Virus record (IMG/VR): IMGVR_UViG_3300022591_000055
Span: 1 to 27,784 of that record
DNA from: a virus
Length of the DNA: 27,784 nt
Direction: 5' to 3' (one strand)
Shown here piece after piece: positions 11,666-19,262 of the stretch (position 1 is the stretch's first letter; each line of letters begins with the position of its first letter). Both the position numbers and the translations under genes were made by a program. The notes under the pieces were generated by a model. It saw only the letters and a list, made by a program, of their open reading frames with translations. It made no database searches and was not told the origin of the DNA.

Positions 11666-13462
11666 TTATCCTTTTTTGTTAATTTTATAAATCCATACCG
11701 AATTACCACAGTCCCATATTCTAGTATAGTTGTTGTTTTGCATGTTTTCCCATTCCGTAAGAGCAGGATCAAATGTTGCTAATAAATCTTTCTGTTTATG
11801 TTTTTGAAATTTAAGTCTACTCACTAATGATGGTTGTGAATTTAACGAGAAATAAAAATAGTTAGGAGTAGAATTATGTGAAAATTCAAAACCTAAATGC
11901 TTATACATATTTCCACTAAACCATCTTCGGTCAGCATATGTTATAATAGTAGTAGGTGAAAAATTTCTCACAAAATATAAAAACAATTTACTTGCTCCGC
12001 CAACTACATTAGTATGTGTCAACTGACAATACCTTACTAATTCCCACTCTATCGTTTTGTTGAATCTAGATTTACCAAAAGTCATCAATGCAGTTAATTC
12101 ATTATTAATATATAATCCTAAATTAACTGAACTGGCTGCATCACCTTGTAGATGGTTGTTTTGTAAAAATAATTTTTTATCTGCATTAGATACAATAGAT
12201 ATTCGACCTTTTCTTGCATACAATGTTTTATTTTTTTTCAAATATGAATTAATTACAGATGTTACAATATCACGTTGATTATACCATTCTATATCCCATA
12301 TATGCAATAATTGTATTCCTAGTTCATCACATTGTTCAGTCTTGTTAACGTGGTATTTTTTGTCTTTACCCTTTGCTTCAGAATGCCAATATACCCCATT
12401 GCATTCTATTGCTAACCTATATGATGGCAAGAAACAATCTATTTCACGAGGAGGTATAACATTCCTTGAATTAAATTCAACATCGTAATTTGATAACATG
12501 GTATTTCGAAAATCAATTTCAAATTTTGATATCGTATATGGGTTACACTTTCTACATATCGGAGTTCTTCCATTTATTATAGTGTCTTCAAACTCATGAC
12601 TGCAAGTAGTACATTTCCAGCAATACCTTTCTGTTGTGCCGTTATATTCAGCAACATCAAACAATGGTATAACCACATTGCTAACCCTATCTGGAATATT
12701 ATTATAAAAATTATCACGACGTGTTTCTTTAATGCAATTCTGTGCAGTAGTTAATTTAAATATATTATCAACACCATATTTTTCCAAACATGTGTTTTTT
12801 ATTTTATCATTAACCCCTGGTATATCCCTAGCATTTGTAACCCCATATTTTTCTGTTAATACAGATTTTAATTTCTTCATATGAGATATCGAATTAATCT
12901 TCCATGCTGCACTGCTTTTTGTTTTTATATGCTCGTTTTTTGCAGGATTATCTACTCCATATTTTTCCAAACATGTGTTTTTTATTTTATCATTAACCCC
13001 AGGTATTTCCCTGGCATTAGACACTGCATACTTTGTTTCCAGACTTTGTTTAACTCTTTCAGCACTTCTAAAATAATTGTCATATCCGTATTTCACTATA
13101 TTAGTTTCATAGCGTTTTTCATTTATTTTTGCTTTATCTTCATCAGTAAGAAGTTGCTTTGAGTTAATACAAGAACTGCGTTTTGATTTTATACAGCATT
13201 CACATTTAGAACCACAATAACGGTAACCTACTGCGAATGAAACAAATTTTACTAAGTTACTAGGGCAATGTTTATCGTTTTGATATTGAAAATTATATAA
13301 TAATTCACCATCAGTGTTGAATGGTTTACCAACCAAAGATACTACATCTTCCCACAAACCTTCAATTTTTAAATATGCAATAACTTTACGACTATTGTTG
13401 TTAAATTCTGCCAGTTTAGTGCTAATCAACAGTTGCAATTGTGTATGCGTATTTTTATTCAT
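11666..13462 (-). CDS. Free-standing homing endonuclease, EDxHD/Vsr-like family (598 aa)
   Basis: A DNA-cleaving mobile element gene. The catalytic domain (about 335-395) has REIDCFLPSYRLAIECNG, then VYWHSE, then HVNKTEQCDELGIQLLHIW, the pattern of Vsr-like EDxHD homing endonucleases related to I-Bth0305I. N-terminal to it are three or four EKYGV(D/T)N DNA-binding-type repeats (125-233) and zinc-ribbon cysteines (CWKCTTC at 281-287, CRKC at 303-306); another Cys cluster lies at 83-98. Its ATG overlaps the uvsW stop (TAATG) and its stop is 1 bp from the next ATG, so it is inserted seamlessly between two phage genes. The lowered codon-level conservation expected of a mobile gene cannot be tested here. 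Confidence 0.85.
   Translation of the reverse strand: MNKNTHTQLQLLISTKLAEFNNNSRKVIAYLKIEGLWEDVVSLVGKPFNTDGELLYNFQYQNDKHCPSNLVKFVSFAVGYRYCGSKCECCIKSKRSSCINSKQLLTDEDKAKINEKRYETNIVKYGYDNYFRSAERVKQSLETKYAVSNAREIPGVNDKIKNTCLEKYGVDNPAKNEHIKTKSSAAWKINSISHMKKLKSVLTEKYGVTNARDIPGVNDKIKNTCLEKYGVDNIFKLTTAQNCIKETRRDNFYNNIPDRVSNVVIPLFDVAEYNGTTERYCWKCTTCSHEFEDTIINGRTPICRKCNPYTISKFEIDFRNTMLSNYDVEFNSRNVIPPREIDCFLPSYRLAIECNGVYWHSEAKGKDKKYHVNKTEQCDELGIQLLHIWDIEWYNQRDIVTSVINSYLKKNKTLYARKGRISIVSNADKKLFLQNNHLQGDAASSVNLGLYINNELTALMTFGKSRFNKTIEWELVRYCQLTHTNVVGGASKLFLYFVRNFSPTTIITYADRRWFSGNMYKHLGFEFSHNSTPNYFYFSLNSQPSLVSRLKFQKHKQKDLLATFDPALTEWENMQNNNYTRIWDCGNSVWIYKINKKG
12774..13000 (-). repeat. 44-bp identical direct repeat inside the homing endonuclease
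   Basis: 12774-12817 and 12957-13000 are identical over 44 bases, 183 bp (61 codons) apart. They encode the duplicated GVNDKIKNTCLEKYGVDN segment. Identity at the nucleotide level indicates a recent duplication or gene conversion of DNA-recognition repeats. Confidence 0.88.
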
Positions 13463-14928
13463 TATTTGTTCCAGTCGATTTTTTCAATTGTAAATGGATA
13501 ATTTGCTTCTTTATAGAAAACCTTTCGCTGTGTTAAATGTCTTTTTGAAAATTTACAAGTTGAAGTTATATCCCATATATCAACATAGTCTTTATCTTTA
13601 GCTACACGAATACCACGCCCGATACTTTGTATAACTCTTACAAAACTTTTTCCAGGTTCTAACAGAATTAAATTAAAAATTCTAGGAATATTTAGTCCTA
13701 CCGCAGCAACACCATAAGTAGCAACTATAACTTTATTAGTGGAAGTTTTTATTTCATCATATTCTGCTTTTCTAGCTTTAGACTTTACTGACCCAGATAT
13801 AAATACTGAATCCTCGATTGATTCTGTTAAAAAGTTTCCAGAGTCAATACGATTAACTAAAACTAAAGTATTTCCAGTTAACGATATATTAGCTATTAAT
13901 TTTGCAATATATGTCATTCTATCTTTATTTGTGACTAGATATCCTACTTCATCAGCATATGATCTAAACTCTTTATAGTCATATAACTGTTTTATATTAA
14001 CATGGCATTTAGCTAATACACCTCGATCTTGTAAAGTAGATGCATGTAACTGACTGACTACTGGACCGATTGTAGCATATATTCTTTCTGCATCACATTC
14101 TAATTTAGGTATTGTTCCAGTTAAGCCCCATCGTATAGGAGCATTACATATATTTTTGGTTAATAAGCTCTGTAATATATCGGATTTTACCGAATGGCAT
14201 TCGTCAACTATAACAGTCTTAACATCTTCTAAAAATTCAGCAAGTGTTAATATATCAGCTTCGCCATTTTTTGATTTTTTATCTAATATGTTTAGACTTT
14301 GCCAAGTACAAATGGTATGAGTTTTATATAAATCTTTTTTATCGCCATAGTAAACCCCCACATCTAAACCGCAATTTATAAAGTCTTCCAATGTTTGTTC
14401 AACCAAGCCTTTGTTAGGAACAATAGTAATTGTTCTACCTATAGATTCACACACATGTGCTAGCGTTGCAGTAATAACAGTTTTACCAGCACCAGTCGCT
14501 AATACTTGTAAAGATTGTGTATTATCTAAAAAATCATTAACAGAATTTACTTGATAGTCACGCATCATAAGTGGTTCACCTGCCAGTGTATGTCCTTCTG
14601 GCCAAGTAATACCTTTATCTGCCCAATATGTTTCAGTTACTTTTGGTAAATTTAGATTTACAGGATTTCGTAAATCTTCAATTTCATCGATATACACCTT
14701 CATTGAATCCAAGATTTCTAGAATTTTTTCTAAATGAGAAATATACCCATCACCACCAATACTGAAAAGGCTTATTGATCCATCCCATCTACCCAATTTA
14801 TATGATGGACGATACTTTGCTGTTGGATCTTGAAATTTAAATTTTGCTGCCAATTTTTTCCTAGCATCCAACGGCAGACCAGAAAACTTAATTTTTACCT
14901 CGTCCACTATTGTTAGTTTTATTGTCAT
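13462..14928 (-). CDS. uvsW: UvsW, SF2 recombination/replication helicase
   Basis: The T4-type ATP-dependent helicase that unwinds R-loops and branched DNA and moves replication from origin- to recombination-dependent mode. 488 residues (T4 UvsW: 503-587 depending on start). N-terminal domain with YRPSYKLGRWDGSISLF (about 39-55), then SF2 motifs: Q-motif-like RDYQ (123-126), Walker A LATGAGKT (143-150), DECH box (242-245), WGLTGT near 266-271 and motif VI QSIGRGIR near the C-terminus. The ATG overlaps the TGA of the upstream gene. It sits in the same leftward operon as UvsY, UvsX and gp32. Confidence 0.93.
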   Translation of the reverse strand: MTIKLTIVDEVKIKFSGLPLDARKKLAAKFKFQDPTAKYRPSYKLGRWDGSISLFSIGGDGYISHLEKILEILDSMKVYIDEIEDLRNPVNLNLPKVTETYWADKGITWPEGHTLAGEPLMMRDYQVNSVNDFLDNTQSLQVLATGAGKTVITATLAHVCESIGRTITIVPNKGLVEQTLEDFINCGLDVGVYYGDKKDLYKTHTICTWQSLNILDKKSKNGEADILTLAEFLEDVKTVIVDECHSVKSDILQSLLTKNICNAPIRWGLTGTIPKLECDAERIYATIGPVVSQLHASTLQDRGVLAKCHVNIKQLYDYKEFRSYADEVGYLVTNKDRMTYIAKLIANISLTGNTLVLVNRIDSGNFLTESIEDSVFISGSVKSKARKAEYDEIKTSTNKVIVATYGVAAVGLNIPRIFNLILLEPGKSFVRVIQSIGRGIRVAKDKDYVDIWDITSTCKFSKRHLTQRKVFYKEANYPFTIEKIDWNK

Positions 14929-15833
14929 TTTATGTTCCGGTTAATGATTGGTTTATTTGGCGAATATGTAATTATTAAATCACAGCAATTTGCATATGTT
15001 GCTGATTTAATTGTTGGTGAATTTAATGATAATATACTCATTGGTTTCCAATCATTTTTTAAAAAGAATTTAGGAAAATTGCTATCTGAAATTCCAGCGA
15101 CTTGTGTATCTATATCCAATATTTTAGTATAATCAGAATCTACAATTAATCTATTAAATTTTCTACCTTGTTGATTTCCACTTGGTTCTCTAAAATGAAT
15201 ACCAACATTATCTATTAAATGTTTTTCAAAGGCTGGTTTTAATAGTTCAACTACTTGATTGCTTGATAATAAAAATGTTTTATTAAATACAATTAACAAT
15301 GGGAGTCTTTTTAATTCAACCAATGAATCAATAATATCAGTAATTGTGAACAAATTTGAGTCAATCCAGATATCAGGTTCAGTTCTATAAGCAATAAGTT
15401 CAGTTAATGTTAGTGGTTCTTCTTCACGAGTAATATGATATTGATATCTAATACTTCTATCCGCTAAAATAATATCTGGTATTTGTTCTATTGGGCCTAT
15501 TTCATTATATACTGAAACATATAATGTTTTATTATTATCTAATGAAAATTTTTCACGTTCTAAGGTTTCATCAAATAAGTTAATATAATTATAATAATCC
15601 ATTATGTTTGGAGTTATATCAAAATGTAGAGGCGGCAAACATCGCACTGCCTCTACCACATTCCGTTCAGTCAAAGGTATATGGAATATTTTTTTAGAGG
15701 TTGTTGCTTTTAACCCATCTAAATTTTTATTCAACATATTTACTATTTTGCGCATACGTGTTACATATGTAAATGTTATAACTAACAGTTGTTCATTTGC
15801 CACTGTTTCTATAAAAAGTTTATTATATTGCAT
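14925..15833 (-). CDS. Conserved protein between uvsY and uvsW (302 aa)
   Basis: I recognise this only as a type of conserved hypothetical found near uvsW/uvsY in marine T4-like phages. Features: ILADRSIRYQYHITRE (about 124-139), a region VGIHFREPSGNQQGRKFN, and LDIDTQVAGISDSNFPKFF followed by NDWKPMSILSLNS. Repeated hydrophobic strands with intervening helices look like an alpha/beta (RecA/helicase-like) scaffold, but no Walker motif is visible. It could be an inactive helicase-like partner of UvsW; this is a guess. Stop overlaps the uvsW ATG. Confidence 0.72.
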   Translation of the reverse strand: MQYNKLFIETVANEQLLVITFTYVTRMRKIVNMLNKNLDGLKATTSKKIFHIPLTERNVVEAVRCLPPLHFDITPNIMDYYNYINLFDETLEREKFSLDNNKTLYVSVYNEIGPIEQIPDIILADRSIRYQYHITREEEPLTLTELIAYRTEPDIWIDSNLFTITDIIDSLVELKRLPLLIVFNKTFLLSSNQVVELLKPAFEKHLIDNVGIHFREPSGNQQGRKFNRLIVDSDYTKILDIDTQVAGISDSNFPKFFLKNDWKPMSILSLNSPTIKSATYANCCDLIITYSPNKPIINRNIK

Positions 15834-15835
15834 AA

Positions 15836-16291
15836 TTATAATGATGCATCTTCCATTCCAGCAGTTCTTAATCTTACAATATTACTCAAAGCATATGATT
15901 TTTGATCAAGACCTTTGGAAACAGCAAGCCATTTATTTCTTAATAATGCAATTTCATTGATTAATAAATCAAAATCAACAATTTCACTTTCTCCATCAAC
16001 ATATTTTTCACAATCACGACTACTTAACACCCTTGCATAAGTTTCTTGATATTTTCTAAAATGTTTACTACGCAGTCTACGATGTTCAATGTTTAGATAT
16101 TCTAAGATTGCTTCAATTTCTTGAATTTGTCCAAATCGTTTTTCAACTATACCTGGCATTGCGGCTACTGCTTTTTCAACATTTCCTGAAATTTTACATT
16201 CTAACTTAGCTTGTAACAATTCAGATTCATAAAAAACAGTAGCTGCTGGTATCTGAGATATGTCTTTAGATATCACAGAATACCAATTCAT
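15836..16291 (-). CDS. uvsY: UvsY recombination mediator
   Basis: Loads UvsX onto gp32-coated single-stranded DNA. 151 residues (T4 UvsY 137), all-helical, with the diagnostic blocks EIEAILEYLNIEHRRLRSKH and YARVLSSRDCEKYVDGE, then NEIALLRNKWLAVSKGL and a LRTAGMEDASL terminus. The ATG overlaps the preceding stop (TAATG). Placement beside uvsX, gp32 and uvsW completes the strand-invasion module. Confidence 0.92.
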   Translation of the reverse strand: MNWYSVISKDISQIPAATVFYESELLQAKLECKISGNVEKAVAAMPGIVEKRFGQIQEIEAILEYLNIEHRRLRSKHFRKYQETYARVLSSRDCEKYVDGESEIVDFDLLINEIALLRNKWLAVSKGLDQKSYALSNIVRLRTAGMEDASL

Positions 16292-16530
16292 TAGAAATCG
16301 CCTTCGTCGTGGTAATCATCGTCATCATCTTCAACATTATCTTCGATATATGTGTTGATTGCATGATCTAAAATTGCATCAACACCTAACGCATGTTGTA
16401 ACACTGTTTCACTTACATCATGATCTACTAACAATGTCACGTATCTTTCTGCAACATCTTCTATTTGTTTTTTATCAATATAATCAGCAAATAGTGTCCA
16501 TACTTCTCCAATTTGTATCTCATTTAACAT
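16291..16530 (-). CDS. Small acidic protein between uvsX and uvsY (79 aa)
   Basis: Helical N-terminal part (EIQIGEVWTLFADYIDKKQ, then VAERYVTLLVDHDV) and a strongly acidic tail (NVEDDDDDYHDEGDF). The start overlaps the uvsX stop and the stop overlaps the uvsY start, both as TAATG. A gene of this size and character at this site is common in marine T4-like phages as I recall. The acidic tail could mimic DNA or contact UvsX or gp32; no function is established. Confidence 0.78.
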   Translation of the reverse strand: MLNEIQIGEVWTLFADYIDKKQIEDVAERYVTLLVDHDVSETVLQHALGVDAILDHAINTYIEDNVEDDDDDYHDEGDF

Positions 16531-18011
16531 TAATTATCCTCTAAATCATTATCTGTTTCTAATTCTGGTTTTTCAACCAATGGTATTTTTTTATTAAATT
16601 CTTCAATTACTAAATCAAATATACCATCAGTATTACGGTTCCATTCTTTTCTAAAATACTTATGAACTTCACCATTAAGGTCAACGTATGAATACCTATT
16701 ACCTTCTTTAGTAATCAAATTACGTTTTTCTAACAACTCGAACAAGCCACTATATGGACTCATTCCGGTCTCATACGGAATACGAATTTCAATATCTTCA
16801 AAAGGTTTATTATATCTAGTTTTCATTATTTTACATCCAGACCGAATACCATTTACAGTTGTAGTTTTGTTTCCATCATCATCTTCTTTGAGTTTAAACT
16901 TCTTCATTGCAACTACAATAGATGACGCGTATACAAACATACTACCACCACTGATTTTATCATCAGGGTTATATGGATCTTGTGATGCGTATGTATGATT
17001 AGTACACACCATACCAACATTATAACTTCCAAACATATTAACACAATTTCTCACTAGTGCTGCTAATGATTTAGGTTTTCTACCCATATCACCTTTCATA
17101 TCACCAGCTTCAAATTGATTAACATCAGTCGGAGTTAATAACATGCCCAGTGAATCAACTACAAACAGAATTTTAGGACGCTCATCTTCTGGCATGGATT
17201 TATACTCTTTCATGAATTCGCTAATAGTTTTAGCAACATCATCAATCATCGCCATGTTCATTTTTAGTAATTTTTCTGGGCTAGTATCTACCCCTAATGC
17301 ATGTAACCAGGTTTCGTCAAGTGCATTCTCACTATCAATAAGAATCACATATATACCTTGTTCTTGTGCATCTTTAATCATATTGCCTGAACATAGGTAA
17401 CTTTTACCGCTATTATGACTTGAAATACCATCACCCCAATAACGATGATTATCATGTAATATTTCAAAATCATAACATTCTTCTGCTTGGTTGCTTTCCA
17501 CCAAAATGATTTCTTCAACTCCAGTTCTAGTTAGAATCTTATCACCGATTGATAACTCACTAGCTAAAATCCAAGAATCGTCTGCTAACTGCAATAAGTG
17601 CCGTTCAGCACAGCGTGTCGCATAGTTTTCAGTAACAATATTAACTAGAGGCATTATACCTTTATTAAACCACTTACCGATAGACTGATATCCGTCAGGA
17701 GTATCGACTTCAATATTGTATAGGCCGCTGTCATAAAGTTCTTTAAGTTCTTCTACTGTTACTTCTTTTGTAATCTCTTCATTTTTCATTTTAATTTTTA
17801 TAGTAGCAGATTTAGGCAAGCACCCTGATTCACCAGCAAATACAGTCACTTTACCTAATGGTACTCCTTTTTTAAAGTCACCACTAATTAAATAATTTAA
17901 TGCATAACACCCAGTACTGACCCAATCAGTTGGGTCACTAAACCCAATACTGATTCCATCAATACTTTTTGTTATACTTTTACGAAATTTTGACAAGTCA
18001 AATGGTTTCAT
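16530..18011 (-). CDS. uvsX: UvsX recombinase (RecA family) interrupted by a mini-intein
   Basis: Strand-exchange protein for recombination-dependent replication. ATG 18011 (MKPFDLSKFRK) is chosen because ACGGAGG lies just upstream; the frame extends to 18053 without a better site. The precursor is 493 residues; removing intein residues 64-200 leaves 356 (T4 UvsX 391). The exteins rejoin to the Walker A sequence GESGSGKSYLC. Other RecA features follow: ILIDSENALDETWLHALG, Walker B PKILFVVDSLGML, and MVCTNHTYAS with DKISGGS. The C-terminus is acidic (ETDNDLEDN), as in RecA proteins. Activity requires intein splicing because the insertion splits the ATP-binding loop. Confidence 0.94.
   Translation of the reverse strand: MKPFDLSKFRKSITKSIDGISIGFSDPTDWVSTGCYALNYLISGDFKKGVPLGKVTVFAGESGCLPKSATIKIKMKNEEITKEVTVEELKELYDSGLYNIEVDTPDGYQSIGKWFNKGIMPLVNIVTENYATRCAERHLLQLADDSWILASELSIGDKILTRTGVEEIILVESNQAEECYDFEILHDNHRYWGDGISSHNSGKSYLCSGNMIKDAQEQGIYVILIDSENALDETWLHALGVDTSPEKLLKMNMAMIDDVAKTISEFMKEYKSMPEDERPKILFVVDSLGMLLTPTDVNQFEAGDMKGDMGRKPKSLAALVRNCVNMFGSYNVGMVCTNHTYASQDPYNPDDKISGGSMFVYASSIVVAMKKFKLKEDDDGNKTTTVNGIRSGCKIMKTRYNKPFEDIEIRIPYETGMSPYSGLFELLEKRNLITKEGNRYSYVDLNGEVHKYFRKEWNRNTDGIFDLVIEEFNKKIPLVEKPELETDNDLEDN
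17412..17822 (-). mobile_element. Mini-intein (137 aa) in the uvsX P-loop
   Basis: Self-splicing protein element. It begins with catalytic Cys (CLPKSATIKIK, block A), has a block-B-like region with His at intein residue 75 (CAERHLLQL), then ILASELSIGDKI, block F YDFEILHDNHRYWGD and block G GISSHN, followed by extein Ser (+1). The C-A-E-R-H form of block B recalls the C-S-E-E-H of phage inteins such as gp41-1. There is no homing-endonuclease domain: only about 137 residues. Both borders are verified in the DNA (TGC at 17822-17820, AAT at 17414-17412, then AGC). Confidence 0.93.
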
Positions 18012-18030
18012 GTATATCCTCCGTATTATG

Positions 18031-18054
18031 AGTGGGAAGAATTTTCTCCCCACT
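18031..18054 (-). promoter_or_regulatory. Intercistronic hairpin between gp32 and uvsX
   Basis: AGTGGGAAGAA (18031-18041) and TTCTCCCCACT (18044-18054) pair over up to 11 positions with one G-U or A-C mismatch depending on strand. It lies 22 bp after the gp32 stop and 20 bp before the uvsX ATG, just upstream of the GGAGG site. No T-run follows, so attenuation or mRNA processing is more likely than full termination. Confidence 0.6.
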
Positions 18055-18076
18055 TATTCCATGATTTAAGTTTAGA

Positions 18077-19096
18077 TTATTTACTGCGATTACGAATCAT
18101 TGCAAGAATATCAGCTGCTCTACTGTCACCACCAGCTGTAGCTGCGTCTGCTACAGGTGCTTCAGTCGGTGCTGGCGCGGCTACTGGCGCAACATACGCT
18201 TCTTGAATTACAGGTTGAGCATTATTAGTTTGAGTAGATGTCTCAAACGGTACCACATCATCTGAAGATGTATTTGTTGAAGATGTAGAGTTAATAGGTT
18301 TAAACCCAGCCGGTTTATAGTACTGCCCCCAACGTTGCTCATCATAAGGTTCGCCATTTATTGATGCTTCAAACATTTCTGAAATAACTTTAAGTTCTAC
18401 ATCTGAAGGTTTTTTAGGTAAGAATGATGATAAATTTTGTAATCCATAAGTAGCAATTGCATCAGATTCTGCTGCATTAAGTGGTCTTTCACGGCGACTC
18501 CAACTTGAAGTTGAATAATCTGCGTACTCTCCTTTTTTACCGCTTTTTAGACGGAAATCTAACCCATGAACATAATCCGTTGGTGATTCAAGCAATTCAG
18601 GATCAACCAATGATGCTTTAATGAGTGTGAATATTTGTGGTCCAATTAAGAATCTACGAATAGGATTTACTGGTGCATCTTTTTCACCTAAACCATCTTC
18701 TACTACAATACCTTGAAAAATAAAACTGCGTTTTTTCCAATATTTTCTAGCCATTGACTCTAAACTTGGATCTTTAAACCAAGGTCTTACCTCAGATAAA
18801 ATCGGACATACTGAACCATCTTCGTACATTTCCATGCAAGGTACTTGAACAACTACTTCTTTAGTATCAATTTCACCTTTGATTCCAGCAAAAGGCAATT
18901 TAATCATTGCACGTTCTACCCAGAAGAATGTATTTTTATCATTGCCGTCTGGTAAGAATCTAATAACAGATTCTCCACCTTCTTTAAGATTCCAGAATGG
19001 ATAACTTGTATTATCACCATTATTGGATTTGTTTGAATCTGAACCTCGTTGTTCAGCTTGTTTTAATTTTTCTCTAATTTCTTGAAGTGTTGCCAT
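18077..19096 (-). CDS. 32: gp32 single-stranded DNA-binding protein
   Basis: Coats single-stranded DNA in replication, recombination and repair. 339 residues (T4 gp32 301). N-terminal basic segment for cooperative binding (LQEIREKLKQAEQRG, 4-18), then the OB-fold core with the gp32 pattern YPFWNLKEGGESVIRFLPDG (32-51), FFWVERAMIKLPF and EVRPWFKD. Only two Cys (87 and 97) remain of the T4 zinc site, so zinc binding is doubtful. The C-terminal 70 residues are Ala/Pro/Thr-rich and end in RNRSK rather than the acidic tail of T4. AAGGA site upstream of ATG 19096. Own promoter and long structured leader. Confidence 0.92.
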   Translation of the reverse strand: MATLQEIREKLKQAEQRGSDSNKSNNGDNTSYPFWNLKEGGESVIRFLPDGNDKNTFFWVERAMIKLPFAGIKGEIDTKEVVVQVPCMEMYEDGSVCPILSEVRPWFKDPSLESMARKYWKKRSFIFQGIVVEDGLGEKDAPVNPIRRFLIGPQIFTLIKASLVDPELLESPTDYVHGLDFRLKSGKKGEYADYSTSSWSRRERPLNAAESDAIATYGLQNLSSFLPKKPSDVELKVISEMFEASINGEPYDEQRWGQYYKPAGFKPINSTSSTNTSSDDVVPFETSTQTNNAQPVIQEAYVAPVAAPAPTEAPVADAATAGGDSRAADILAMIRNRSK

Positions 19097-19141
19097 AGTT
19101 TTTTCCTTATTGTAATAAATTATTGTAATATACCCTATTCA

Positions 19142-19165
19142 GCAGATTACGCTCTGCGGCCAGCG
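19142..19165 (-). promoter_or_regulatory. Candidate gp32 autoregulatory pseudoknot in the mRNA leader
   Basis: Within the roughly 110-nt leader of gp32 mRNA, CGCT (19165-19162) pairs with AGCG (19153-19150), while GCAG in its loop (19157-19154) pairs with CTGC (19145-19142): an H-type pseudoknot with two 4-bp stems and 4-nt loops. A TTTAC/GTAAA hairpin lies just 5'. Downstream is AT-rich unstructured RNA with two copies of ATTACAATAA before the ribosome site. T4 gp32 represses its own translation through a leader pseudoknot and such an unstructured tract. Confidence 0.6.
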
Positions 19166-19214
19166 TTTACTTCTTGTAAATCATGCCTTGATCTTGCAAT
19201 CATTCACATAATAC

Positions 19215-19243
19215 ATTATACTATATTATGTTTATAATTGCAA
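19215..19243 (-). promoter_or_regulatory. Sigma70 promoter for gp32-uvsX-uvsY-uvsW operon
   Basis: Minus-strand TTGCAA (19243-19238) and a perfect TATAAT (19220-19215) have a 17-bp spacer. The predicted start near 19208 gives a leader of about 110 nt before the gp32 ATG. Confidence 0.65.
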
Positions 19244-19262
19244 GAACTATTTTATTTATTTG

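Noticed and set aside
11665-11772. N-terminal extension of the 168-aa protein up to 11772
   Set aside because: This part lies within the homing endonuclease reading frame, and ATG 11664 has a proper AAGGA site.
16530-18053. UvsX start at 18053 giving 14 extra residues
   Set aside because: The GGAGG ribosome site lies between the two starts and is correctly spaced only for ATG 18011; the extra residues (MGRKFFPLIIRRIY) do not resemble UvsX N-termini.
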